From assembly GCF_030811215.1 (NCBI RefSeq), contig NZ_JAUSQM010000001.1, forward strand, positions 2,108,001 to 2,172,000: a stretch of DNA of 64,000 bases. The letters run 5' to 3'. The translations under genes and the position numbers were made by a program. The stretch comes from Nocardioides massiliensis (GTDB taxonomy: Bacteria > Actinomycetota > Actinomycetes > Propionibacteriales > Nocardioidaceae). The notes beneath the pieces are model-generated. The model saw nothing but the letters and a program-made list of their open reading frames with translations, was not told where the DNA came from and did not search any database. Positions 17,459 to 26,831 of the stretch are shown one piece after another (the first letter of the stretch is position 1; every line of letters begins with the position of its first letter).

Positions 17459-19065
17459 CCGGACTGATGGAGCGGGCCAAACGACTGCTGGGCGGGGGCT
17501 CGTCCGTCGCCGCCCGGGTCACCGGACTCGACAGTGCCGTCGCCGCAGGGCGCGGGCGACTCGACGGCCCCGAGCTCGACCACGCCGATACCGTCGTGCA
17601 GCGCGCCGGACGCCGGCTGCAGCTGTCGTCCGACCACACCGTCGTCGCGTTGGGCGGTGCGACGGGCTCGGGAAAGTCCTCGACCTTCAACGCCCTCACC
17701 GGCCTCGACATCGCCGCGGTCGGGGTCCGCCGTCCCACCACCTCGTGGGCGACCGCGTGCGTGTGGGGCGCCTCGGGTGCCGACTCGCTGCTCGACTGGC
17801 TGGAGATCCCGCCGCGTCACCGCGTCAGCCGGGACTCCACGCTGGACGTGCGCGGCGACGCGCAGCGCGACCTCCAGGGCCTGGTGCTGCTTGACCTGCC
17901 CGACCACGACTCCACCGAGGTGTCCCACCACCTCGAGGTCGAGCGCCTGGTCGCGCTCGCCGACATGCTGGTGTGGGTGCTCGACCCGCAGAAGTACGCC
18001 GACGCGGCGATCCACGACCGCTACCTCAAGCCACTCGCGAGCCACCGCGACGTCATGCTGATCGTGCTCAACCACATCGACGAGGTGCCGCTCGCCCGAC
18101 GCGACGCGATGGTCGCCGACTGCCGGCGCCTGCTCGACGCCGACGGGCTGCACGACGTCCCCCTCGTCGTCGCCTCGGCCAAGGACGGCACCGGGATGGA
18201 CGAGCTGCGCGACCACATCGCCCGCCGCGTCCGTGACAAGGACTCCGTCAACGCCCGCCTGCTCGCCGACGTGCTGGTCGCAGCCGAGGACCTGTCGCAG
18301 GTGAGCGGTCCGGCACCGACTGCGGCGCTGGACGACCGGCGCTCGGCCGAGCTGGTCGACGCGTGTGTCGACGCCGCCGGTGTGCCTGCCCTCGTCGAGG
18401 CGGTCGAGGCCTCGGTGCGCCACCGCACACGCCGTACGACGAACTGGCCGCTGTTCTCCGCGTTCACGCGTCGCCGCGACCCGCTCGCGGCCGCCACCCG
18501 CGGGGGAGGCCGCGTCACCGCGCTGCACCGCGCGCGCATCGACACCGCCGTACGGGAGACGGTCGACGAGGTGACGGCCGACCTGTCGCCACGGTGGACC
18601 GCCGCCGTCCGCGCGGCGTCCGTCGACACCCTCCCCGAGCTGGAGGACGCGCTCGACCGAGCGGTCGCCGGCGTCGACCTGGGAGCCGACCGGCCGCCCG
18701 CGTGGTCGCGCCTGCTGCAGCTGCTGCAGGTGCTGGCGTTCACGGCCGCGCTCGCCGGCGTCGGTTGGCTCGGCTACCTGGCCGTCGTACCCATGACCGG
18801 TGGTGACGCTCCGGAGCCCCCGCAGGCCGCGGGCATGTCCCTGCCCGTGCTGCTCGCCCTCGGTGGTCTGGTGGCGGGCATCGCCCTGACGGTCCTGGGT
18901 GCGTTGAGCGCCGGCCTCGCCGCGCGCTCCGCCGGCAGACGCGCACGGTCGCGGCTCGAGGCCGCGGTGCGCGAGGTTGTCGCCCGGCTGGTGATCGCGC
19001 CCGTGGAGGCCGAGCTCGACAGCTGCCGCGCGGCCCGCGCCGGACTCGACACCGCGCTGCGGTAG
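17455..19065 (+). CDS. YfjP/dynamin-like membrane GTPase, second of a tandem pair
   Basis: A 536-residue GTPase. The P-loop G-G-A-T-G-S-G-K-S-S begins at residue 67, the same position as in the upstream partner. Switch II is D-L-P-D-H-D, and unlike the partner it has a clear G4 motif N-H-I-D near residue 204 followed by S-A-K-D (G5). Two transmembrane segments near residues 425-445 and 460-485 lie in the C-terminal third. The GTG start overlaps the previous stop (GTGA). The two proteins are divergent paralogues that probably form a hetero-oligomer on the membrane. About 150 nt separate it from the downstream SSB gene. Confidence 0.86.
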   Translation: MTGLMERAKRLLGGGSSVAARVTGLDSAVAAGRGRLDGPELDHADTVVQRAGRRLQLSSDHTVVALGGATGSGKSSTFNALTGLDIAAVGVRRPTTSWATACVWGASGADSLLDWLEIPPRHRVSRDSTLDVRGDAQRDLQGLVLLDLPDHDSTEVSHHLEVERLVALADMLVWVLDPQKYADAAIHDRYLKPLASHRDVMLIVLNHIDEVPLARRDAMVADCRRLLDADGLHDVPLVVASAKDGTGMDELRDHIARRVRDKDSVNARLLADVLVAAEDLSQVSGPAPTAALDDRRSAELVDACVDAAGVPALVEAVEASVRHRTRRTTNWPLFSAFTRRRDPLAAATRGGGRVTALHRARIDTAVRETVDEVTADLSPRWTAAVRAASVDTLPELEDALDRAVAGVDLGADRPPAWSRLLQLLQVLAFTAALAGVGWLGYLAVVPMTGGDAPEPPQAAGMSLPVLLALGGLVAGIALTVLGALSAGLAARSAGRRARSRLEAAVREVVARLVIAPVEAELDSCRAARAGLDTALR

Positions 19066-19217
19066 AGCTGCGGTAGGGAATCGGGCTGGGCCGGCTGCGG
19101 TCCCCAGGCGCCCGCTCCTCGCGACTGTCCCCAACGCCGCGGTCGCGGGCTCGGCGGTGGACCGCCGTCGGTGAGGCTCCCTGGGACAACTGTTCCCGTC
19201 CCCAGGAGGTTCGCCCG

Positions 19218-19700
19218 ATGTACGACACCTACGTCGTCCTGCAGGGCTGGGTCGGCACCGACCCGGAGACCCACACTGCTGGCACCGCCACCGTGACCAA
19301 GTTCCGGGTGGGGTGCACCCCGCGCTATCGCAAGAAGAACGACGAGTACCACGACGGCGAGACCACGTGGTACGACGTCAAGGCCTGGCGCACGCTCGGC
19401 GAGAACGTCGCCCGTTCGGTCCGCAAGGGTGACCCGGTCGTCGTGCGCGGTCGGCTCCAGGCCGACCAGTGGCAGCGCGACGACGGTGTGCGCTCCACGA
19501 CCCTGGTGGTGGAGGCCGGCTTCGTCGGCCACGACCTCAACCGCGGCACCGCGGCGTTCATCCGCACGCCGCGCAAGGAGTACGCCGACGCGGATGCCGG
19601 GCCGGCGACCGCGCAGGCCGCCCACGGCGGCGACCCCTGGGCGTCGGCTCCGACGGCCGAGCCCGAGAGCGTGGAGGGCCCGGCGGCGTCGGTCGCCTGA
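19218..19700 (+). CDS. Single-stranded DNA-binding protein paralogue (SsbB-like)
   Basis: A 160-residue OB-fold protein. Residues 1-115 match the SSB core: M-Y-D-T-Y-V-V-L-Q-G-W-V-G, then T-K-F-R-V, W-Y-D-V-K-A-W, and V-V-V-R-G-R-L. The tail (about 120-160) is rich in A, P and E but lacks the acidic D-D-x-P-F tip of housekeeping SSB, so it is a paralogue of the Rv2478c kind. AGGAGG at 19204-19209 gives an 8-nt spacing. An imperfect stem, CCTGGGAC with GTCCCCAGG, spans about 19180-19207 and includes the first bases of that ribosome site. The SSB-EttA order matches Rv2478c-Rv2477c. Confidence 0.86.
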   Translation: MYDTYVVLQGWVGTDPETHTAGTATVTKFRVGCTPRYRKKNDEYHDGETTWYDVKAWRTLGENVARSVRKGDPVVVRGRLQADQWQRDDGVRSTTLVVEAGFVGHDLNRGTAAFIRTPRKEYADADAGPATAQAAHGGDPWASAPTAEPESVEGPAASVA

Positions 19701-19791
19701 TCCCGGTCCGGCGGTCGGCGCGGTCGGCTGACGCTCGGCGGCCGCCGGGCCGGTTCGGTCTCACGGGACCTGCGGCCGTAGGGTTCGGCCC

Positions 19792-21460
<1,669 letters not shown>

Positions 21461-21474
<14 letters not shown>

Positions 21475-21988
21475 CGGCTCCCCGCAGCGCCCGGCCGCCC
21501 GCCTCGCGGATGTCGGCGGCCGGGTGCTCGGCGACCAACGCGTCGGCCGCGGTGCCGAACGCGCGCCCGACCGCGGCCAGGTCGTCGGCGCTGAGGCGAT
21601 CGACGAAGTGTCGGCGTACGCCGTGGACGTGCACCGGCGCCGCACGCTCCAGCAGCTGACGACCCGCGTCGGTGAGCACCGCCTCGACCCCGCGCCCGTC
21701 GTCGCCGTACGCCACCCGTTCGACGACACCGCGGTCCTGCAGGCGCTTGACCGTGTGGGTGATCCGGCTGCGCGAGTGACACATGCTGTCGGCCAGCGCC
21801 GACATCCGCATCCGGCCGCCGTCGGACTCGGAGAGCCGCACGAGGATCTCGTACTCCGCCAGTGCCAGCCCGAACTCGTCGCGCAGCTCGCGGTCGAGCT
21901 TGGCGAGGAGCAGGGTGCTGCCGACGACGTACGAGCGCCAGGCGTGCTGTTGGTCGCGCTCGAGCCAGCGCGGCGTGGAAGAGCTCAC
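21461..21988 (-). CDS. MarR-family transcriptional regulator
   Basis: A 175-residue winged-helix regulator. The recognition region S-A-L-A-D-S-M-C-H-S-R-S-R-I-T-H-T-V-K-R-L and the wing D-G-R-G-V-E-A-V-L-T are clear, with helical dimerisation ends. The start chosen is GTG 21988, because TATCCT (22000-21995) lies 6 nt upstream. An in-frame ATG at 22027 would extend it across that promoter. The cysteine in the recognition region could make it redox-sensitive, which is only a possibility. It is convergent with ettA (14-nt overlap) and upstream of no obvious target; the thiolase gene on the same strand is separated by a strong hairpin. Confidence 0.88.
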
Positions 21989-22032
21989 CGGCCCAGGATA
22001 AGCACAGGTAGTTGAATCTTCGACCACATTGC

Positions 22033-22074
22033 CGAACGGCCCGCGACCTGCTTGGGCAGGTCACGGGCCGTTCG
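22033..22074. terminator. Strong intergenic hairpin after the thiolase gene
   Basis: An inverted repeat of 18 pairs with one internal mismatch: CGAACGGCCCG-C-GACCTGC, loop TTGG, then the complement. It sits between the thiolase 3' end (22107) and the MarR start (21988). There is no T-run on either strand, so it would be an actinobacterial hairpin-only terminator. Confidence 0.65.
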
Positions 22075-22106
22075 TTCGTCCAGTGCGCTGAGGAAGCGGT
22101 CTTGGA

Positions 22107-23321
22107 TCAGATCCGCTCGAGGATCAGGGCCATGCCCATGCCGCCGCCGACGCACATCGTGATCAGGCCGGTGGACTTGTCGTGCCAGTCCAGCGAGTTG
22201 AGCATCGTCGCCTGCAGGCGCGCACCGGTCATGCCGAACGGGTGACCCACGGCGATCGAGCCGCCGTTGATGTTGAGATTGTCCCAGTCGACACCGAGGT
22301 CCTCGGCCGAGGGGACGACCTGCGCGGCGAACGCCTCGTTGATCTCGACCAGGTCGATGTCGTCGATCGTCATGCCGGCGTGCTTCAGCGCGCGTCGGCT
22401 GGCCTCGACCGGGCCCATGCCCATGATCTCGGGGGAGAGACCCGAGACACCGGTCGACACGATCCGCGCGAGCGGGGTGAGGCCGAGCTCGGCAGCCTTC
22501 GTGTCGGACATGACGATGACCGCGGCCGCGCCGTCGTTGAGCGGGCAGCAGTTGCCGGCCGTGACGACGCCATCGGGACGGAACACCGGGTCGAGCTTGG
22601 AGATCGCGTCGTAGGTGACGCCGGCGCGCGGGCCGTCGTCAGCCGAGACGACCGTGCCGTCAGCCAGCGTGACCGGCGTGATCTCTCGGGCCCAGAAGCC
22701 GTCCTTGATGCGCTCCTCTGCGAGGTTCTGCGAGCGGACGGCGAACTCGTCGAGCACCTTGCGGTCGAGGCCGCGCGACGAGGCGACGTTCTCGGCCGTC
22801 TGGCCCATGGCGATGTAGACGTCGGGCAGCAGGCCCTGGCCGCGCGGGTCGGTCCACACCTGGCCACCGGCCGCCGAGGCCTTGGTGCGCTCCTTGGCCT
22901 CGTCGAACTTGGGGTTGTGGGTGTTGGGGATGTGGTCGGAGGTGCCGAACTGGAAGCGCGACACCGTCTCGACACCGGCGGAGATGAACGCGTCACCCTC
23001 GCCCGCCTTGATGGCGTGGAACGCCATCCGGGTGGTCTGCACCGACGACGAGCAGTAGCGCGTGATCGTGGTGCCGGGGACGTCGTCGAGCCCGAGCAGG
23101 ACCGAGACGTTGCGGCCCATGTTGTTGCCCGCCTCGCCGCCGGGCAGGCCGCACCCGAGGATGAGGTCGTCGATGGTGTTCGGGTCCAGTGCGGGGACCT
23201 TGTCCAGCGCCGCCTGGACGATCAGCGCGCTGAGGTCGTCCGGACGGAACTCCTTCAGCGAGCCCTTGTTGGCTCGGCCGATGGGGGTGCGGGCCGCGCT
23301 GACGATCACTGCCTCGGGCAT
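22107..23321 (-). CDS. Acetyl-CoA C-acyltransferase (thiolase)
   Basis: A 404-residue thiolase. It opens E-A-V-I-V-S-A-A-R-T-P-I-G. The nucleophile segment R-Y-C-S-S-S is near residue 89; N-E-A-F-A near 336, G-H-P-F-G-M-T-G near 365 and C-V-G-G-G-M-G near 391 supply the remaining catalytic residues. It removes or adds an acetyl unit in fatty-acid oxidation or acetoacetyl-CoA formation; which direction cannot be told. The cysteine loop reads C-S-S-S where most thiolases have C-x-S-G. It stands alone, with hairpin-only termination downstream. Confidence 0.93.
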   Translation of the reverse strand: MPEAVIVSAARTPIGRANKGSLKEFRPDDLSALIVQAALDKVPALDPNTIDDLILGCGLPGGEAGNNMGRNVSVLLGLDDVPGTTITRYCSSSVQTTRMAFHAIKAGEGDAFISAGVETVSRFQFGTSDHIPNTHNPKFDEAKERTKASAAGGQVWTDPRGQGLLPDVYIAMGQTAENVASSRGLDRKVLDEFAVRSQNLAEERIKDGFWAREITPVTLADGTVVSADDGPRAGVTYDAISKLDPVFRPDGVVTAGNCCPLNDGAAAVIVMSDTKAAELGLTPLARIVSTGVSGLSPEIMGMGPVEASRRALKHAGMTIDDIDLVEINEAFAAQVVPSAEDLGVDWDNLNINGGSIAVGHPFGMTGARLQATMLNSLDWHDKSTGLITMCVGGGMGMALILERI

Positions 23322-23388
23322 GGATGTAACTCCGATCTGTGGTGGATGCCACCAGCCTACGAGTCGCAGCCTCTGGGAGGATCGATAG

Positions 23389-24267
23389 GTGCGTCACACC
23401 TACTCCTGCCCGTTGCGCTGGGCCGACATGGACATGCTCGCCCACGTCAACAACGTCACCTACATCGACTATCTCCAAGAGGCCCGCATCGACATGCTGG
23501 TCAACCACGCGCCGGTGCGCGGCGGGGAGGACCTGGCCGAGGGTGTGGTGGTGGTGCGGCACGAGGTGGACTACCTCGCGCCGTTGACCTACCGCCCCGA
23601 CCCGGTCCTGGTCGAGACCTGGGTGACGGAGGTGCGCGCCGCCACGTTCACGATGGCCTACGAGGTGTTCGACCAGCACCCCGACGGCACCCGCACCGTC
23701 TACCTGCGGGCGCGATCCGTGCTGACGCCGTACGTCTTCGCCGAGGAGCGCCCGCGCCGGCTCAGCGTGCGTGAGCGTGAGGTGCTGGGGGTCTTCCTCG
23801 ACGAGCAGACGCCGCCGCTGCGCGCCCCCGACGTACGCCGTTGTGCGCCGCTGCCCGAGGGCGGGCAGTCCCTGAGCTACGACCTGCACGTGCGGTGGTC
23901 CGACGTCGACGCCTACGGCCACGTGAACAACGTGAAGTACTTCGAGTACCTCCAGGAGTCGCGGGTCGCGTTCCTCAGCACCCTGCGCGAGCCGGGGGAT
24001 GCCCCGGTGTGGGTGGTCGTCGCCGGCACCGACGTGGACTACCTGCGCCCGGTGCTGTTCCGCAGTCGGCCCTACCTCGTCACCTCCCGGATCGCCCGGC
24101 TCGGCCGCAGCTCGCTGACGATCGCCTCGGAGATCCGCGACGGCCAGGATCCGGACGCCGCCGTGCAGGCGCGCGGCGAGGTCACGATCGTCCGGTTCGA
24201 CCGCAAGGCGGGGACCGCGGTGCCGTTCGACGACGACCACCGCGCGCGGCTCGCGCCACTGCTGTAG
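23389..24267 (+). CDS. Tandem hotdog acyl-CoA thioesterase
   Basis: A 292-residue protein made of two homologous hotdog domains. Residue 9 onward reads R-W-A-D-M-D-M-L-A-H-V-N-N, and about residue 168 onward reads R-W-S-D-V-D-A-Y-G-H-V-N-N, so it is an internal duplication. In each copy the aspartate and the H-V-N-N asparagines mark the 4-hydroxybenzoyl-CoA thioesterase-type active site. GGGAGG at 23375-23380 gives 8 nt to the GTG start. It likely hydrolyses medium- or long-chain acyl-CoA. It is divergent from the thiolase gene, which suggests shared lipid metabolism. Confidence 0.88.
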   Translation: MRHTYSCPLRWADMDMLAHVNNVTYIDYLQEARIDMLVNHAPVRGGEDLAEGVVVVRHEVDYLAPLTYRPDPVLVETWVTEVRAATFTMAYEVFDQHPDGTRTVYLRARSVLTPYVFAEERPRRLSVREREVLGVFLDEQTPPLRAPDVRRCAPLPEGGQSLSYDLHVRWSDVDAYGHVNNVKYFEYLQESRVAFLSTLREPGDAPVWVVVAGTDVDYLRPVLFRSRPYLVTSRIARLGRSSLTIASEIRDGQDPDAAVQARGEVTIVRFDRKAGTAVPFDDDHRARLAPLL

Positions 24268-24280
24268 GGCTTCTCGCGGG

Positions 24281-25126
24281 TCAGTCGCCGCTGCAGGGCT
24301 CGGCGAGCCCACGGTGCAGAACGGCCTTGACCTTGTCGGGGGTGACCTTGGCGGCGATGTCCTGCACCCGGGTCTTGAGGCCGCCGCCGGTCACGCGGCT
24401 GTCACCGGAGAGCAGTGCCTCGATGCCCTGCCGGGCGACGTCGGCCGGGTCGTCCTTGGGGCCCTGGCCGATCGCGGTGTCGAGCATCCCCGCGCGGGCG
24501 AAGAACTCGGTGTCGGTCGGGCCAGGCATCAGGGACGTCAGGGTGACGCCACTGTCACGCAGCTCCTCCTGCAGTGCCTCGGCGAACGACTGCAGGAACG
24601 ATTTCGAGGCGTTGTAGACCGCGTGGTAGGGGCCGGGCATCTCCGAGACGATCGACGACGTCACCAGCACCCGCCCGGCGCCCTGGGCCGCCATGTCGCG
24701 CAGCACCAGCTTCGCCAGACGCACGGTGGAGACGATGTTGAGGTCGATGATCGCGAGCTCGTCGGCGAGCTCGTTGTCGAGGAACGCGCCGCCCGCGCCG
24801 ATGCCGGCGTTGAGGGCGAGCACGTCGAGCGGACGGCGGTCCGCGGCGATCGCGCCGTACATCTCCGCGACGCCGCGTGCCTCACGCAGGTCGCACTGGA
24901 CCGTGCGGACCTCGGCGCCGCACTGGCGCACGCGGTCAGCCGCGTCCTGCAGCGCCGTGTCCTCGGCGCCGACGATGACGTCGTAGCCGCGCTCGGCGAG
25001 CTGGACGGCGAGCTCGAGACCGATGCCGCTGGAAACGCCGGTGACCGCGGCAAGGGGACGCGAGGAGTGGTGCGTCGAGGATGCGGGTGCCATGGCGGGG
25101 AGGTATCCCGCGGCGGCGGCATTCAC
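24281..25126 (-). CDS. Short-chain dehydrogenase/reductase
   Basis: A classical SDR, 281 residues from GTG 25126 or 270 from ATG 25093. It has T-G-V-S-S-G-I-G (NAD(P) loop), L-N-A-G, the catalytic serine in T-S-S-I, and Y-N-A-S-K (Y-x3-K). The first eleven residues are low-complexity alanine-rich, so the shorter start may be right; neither start has a convincing ribosome site. It lies 28 nt downstream of the acyltransferase gene and is probably co-transcribed with it. Substrate unknown; bacterial relatives act on keto-lipids or alcohols. Confidence 0.87.
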   Translation of the reverse strand: MNAAAAGYLPAMAPASSTHHSSRPLAAVTGVSSGIGLELAVQLAERGYDVIVGAEDTALQDAADRVRQCGAEVRTVQCDLREARGVAEMYGAIAADRRPLDVLALNAGIGAGGAFLDNELADELAIIDLNIVSTVRLAKLVLRDMAAQGAGRVLVTSSIVSEMPGPYHAVYNASKSFLQSFAEALQEELRDSGVTLTSLMPGPTDTEFFARAGMLDTAIGQGPKDDPADVARQGIEALLSGDSRVTGGGLKTRVQDIAAKVTPDKVKAVLHRGLAEPCSGD

Positions 25127-25154
25127 ACGCCGCCGTACTCAGGCTCCAGCGGGC

Positions 25155-25733
25155 TCAGGCCCGATCCTCCTCACGCAACCGCGGGGGAGTGAAGTTGTCG
25201 GGCCGGAACCCGCGCTTGTCGGCGTAGAACGCGCGCACCCGCTCCATGTCGGCGGGGACGTCGCCGCTCGGGTGGAAGGTCGGGCCCCACCCGACCGTGC
25301 GCGAGGGCACATCGAGGAACGCCAGGGTGATCGGCAGGCCGCTGGACTCGGCGATGCGGTAGAAGCCGGACTTCCAGTACTCCCCACGGCTGCGGGTGCC
25401 TTCGGCGGCGATGCCGAGGAGGAACGGGTGCTCGCCCTCGGCCTGGGCGAGCAGGCTGCGCACCGTGGCGCGGGGGTTGTCGCGGTCCAGCGGGATCGCC
25501 CCGGTCGCGCGCAGCACCGGACCCAGCGGTCCGCGGAACCACTCCGCCTTCACGAGCAGGCCGATGCGGATGCCGTAGGACCAGCCGAGGAGCAGCGTCA
25601 GCACCCAGTCCCAGTTGGAGGTGTGCGGCGCGCCCACGAGTACGCCGCGCTCGGGGACCTCACCGACCGTCCGCCAGTGGGCGGCGCGCAGGACGAGGCG
25701 GGCGAGCGTACGGCGCAGCGGGGGTCGTCTCAC
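25155..25733 (-). CDS. 1-acyl-glycerol-3-phosphate acyltransferase-like protein (PlsC family)
   Basis: A 192-residue acyltransferase. The four PlsC blocks are visible: H-T-S-N-W-D (H-x4-D) near residue 37, G-A-I-P-L-D-R near 77, E-G-T-R near 110, and a proline-rich late block. It would move an acyl chain from acyl-CoA onto a lipid or other acceptor. The GTG at 25733 is chosen because TACCGT (25745-25740) lies 6 nt upstream; the open frame continues further but over another gene. It sits between glbO and the SDR on the same strand. Confidence 0.87.
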   Translation of the reverse strand: MRRPPLRRTLARLVLRAAHWRTVGEVPERGVLVGAPHTSNWDWVLTLLLGWSYGIRIGLLVKAEWFRGPLGPVLRATGAIPLDRDNPRATVRSLLAQAEGEHPFLLGIAAEGTRSRGEYWKSGFYRIAESSGLPITLAFLDVPSRTVGWGPTFHPSGDVPADMERVRAFYADKRGFRPDNFTPPRLREEDRA

Positions 25734-25764
25734 GCCGCGACGGTACACAGTGCAGCGTGCCGCC

Positions 25765-26193
25765 TCAGTCGCGCTGGAGCCCGGTCCCGCCGGCGTCCGG
25801 GGCCGCGACGACGTCGCCGCCCTCCTCGAAGGTGTTGACCATGAACTGCGCGGCGTGCTCGGCGTAGTCCCAGAACTGCGCGTCCTGCTCGGGGGTGAGC
25901 CCCGCGGCGTCCAGCCCGGCACGGAAGTGGTGCAGCCAGCGGTCCTTGGCCGCGACCGTCACGGCGTACGGCGCGTGCCGCATCCGCAGCCGCGGGTGAC
26001 CGCGGCGCTCGGAGTAGGTGGTGGGGCCGCCCCAGTACTGGCACAGGAACAGGGTGAAGCGCTCCGCGGCGGGCCCCAGGTCCTCCTCGGGGTACATCGG
26101 GCGCAGCAGCTCGTCCTCGGCGACGCCGGCGTAGAACACCTCCACGATCTTGTGGATGGTGTCGTACCCGCCGATCTCCTCGTAGAAGCTCAC
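25765..26193 (-). CDS. glbO: Truncated haemoglobin, group II (GlbO)
   Basis: A 142-residue truncated globin. Group II hallmarks are seen: B10 tyrosine in V-F-Y-A-G, C-Q-Y-W-G-G at CD1, the proximal histidine in M-R-H-A-P-Y, and a G8 tryptophan in D-R-W-L. In mycobacteria GlbO (Rv2470) supports oxygen use and nitrosative-stress resistance. The GTG start at 26193 follows a -10-like CACAAT by 6 nt. It keeps its relative place near pepN as in M. tuberculosis. The C-terminal extension of about 20 residues is glycine- and aspartate-rich. Confidence 0.94.
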   Translation of the reverse strand: MSFYEEIGGYDTIHKIVEVFYAGVAEDELLRPMYPEEDLGPAAERFTLFLCQYWGGPTTYSERRGHPRLRMRHAPYAVTVAAKDRWLHHFRAGLDAAGLTPEQDAQFWDYAEHAAQFMVNTFEEGGDVVAAPDAGGTGLQRD

Positions 26194-26314
26194 ACCGCCA
26201 TTGTGCGTGGTGACCGGTTGGCGAGCGTGCCCGGGAGGCAGCGGCGCGTGGCGTGCGAGACTCGCGAGCGGACGGGTCCCCGTCCGTTCCCCGACCGCGA
26301 AGGAGCATCCCGCA

Positions 26315-26740
26315 ATGCCCACCACCCGCACCGCGACCACCAACTGGCAGGGCAGCCTCGCCGAGGGTTCCGGCCGTGTCGCCCTCGAGTCGAGCGGCGT
26401 CGGCACCTTCGACGTCACCTGGGTCGCCCGCGCCGAGGAGCCCGGGGGCAAGACCAGCCCCGAGGAGCTCATCGCCGCCGCTCACTCATCGTGCTTCTCC
26501 ATGGCGCTGTCGGCCGCCCTCGGCAAGGCCGGCACCCCGCCGACCTCGCTGAAGACCACCGCCGAGGTCGAGCTGACCCCCGGCACCGGCATCACCGGCA
26601 TCGTGATCACCGTCGCCGGCGAGGTCGAGGGCATCACCGCCGAGCAGTTCCAGGAGTTCGCCGAGGGCGCGAAGGCCAACTGCCCCGTGAGCAAGGCGCT
26701 CGCCGGCGTCGACATCAGCCTGAACGCCAGCCTGGCCTGA
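26315..26740 (+). CDS. OsmC-family peroxiredoxin
   Basis: A 141-residue OsmC/Ohr fold protein that reduces organic hydroperoxides with two cysteines. The first cysteine is C60 in H-S-S-C-F-S-M-A and the second C123 in N-C-P-V-S-K-A-L. It belongs to the OsmC subgroup more than Ohr, judged by the A-H-S-S-C and P-E-E-L-I-A-A context. AAGGAG at 26300-26305 places the start at ATG 26315; an in-frame start further upstream would read through the promoter region. It is divergent from glbO, another oxidative-stress gene. Confidence 0.93.
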   Translation: MPTTRTATTNWQGSLAEGSGRVALESSGVGTFDVTWVARAEEPGGKTSPEELIAAAHSSCFSMALSAALGKAGTPPTSLKTTAEVELTPGTGITGIVITVAGEVEGITAEQFQEFAEGAKANCPVSKALAGVDISLNASLA

Positions 26741-26746
26741 CGACTC

Positions 26747-26787
26747 TGTACACGTTCTTGCGCGACACGCCGGCTGGAACGTGTACA
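26747..26787. repeat. 11-bp inverted repeat, 19-nt loop, downstream of osmC
   Basis: TGTACACGTTC at 26747-26757 and its complement at 26777-26787. It starts 7 nt after the osmC stop and is probably part of a bidirectional terminator with the adjacent perfect palindrome. It shares the ACACGT core with that palindrome. Confidence 0.7.
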
Positions 26788-26789
26788 CA

Positions 26790-26825
26790 GCGCCAGTTTC
26801 ACTACACGTGTAGTGAAACTGGCGC
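26790..26825. repeat. 36-bp perfect palindrome between convergent genes
   Basis: The left arm GCGCCAGTTTCACTACAC (26790-26807) is followed without spacer by its exact complement (26808-26825). The region between osmC (+) and mscS (-) is otherwise empty. It can form a long hairpin on either transcript and is probably a bidirectional terminator, but perfection over 36 bp with an AT-rich core is unusual here. Confidence 0.85.
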
Positions 26826-26831
26826 GCCCCG

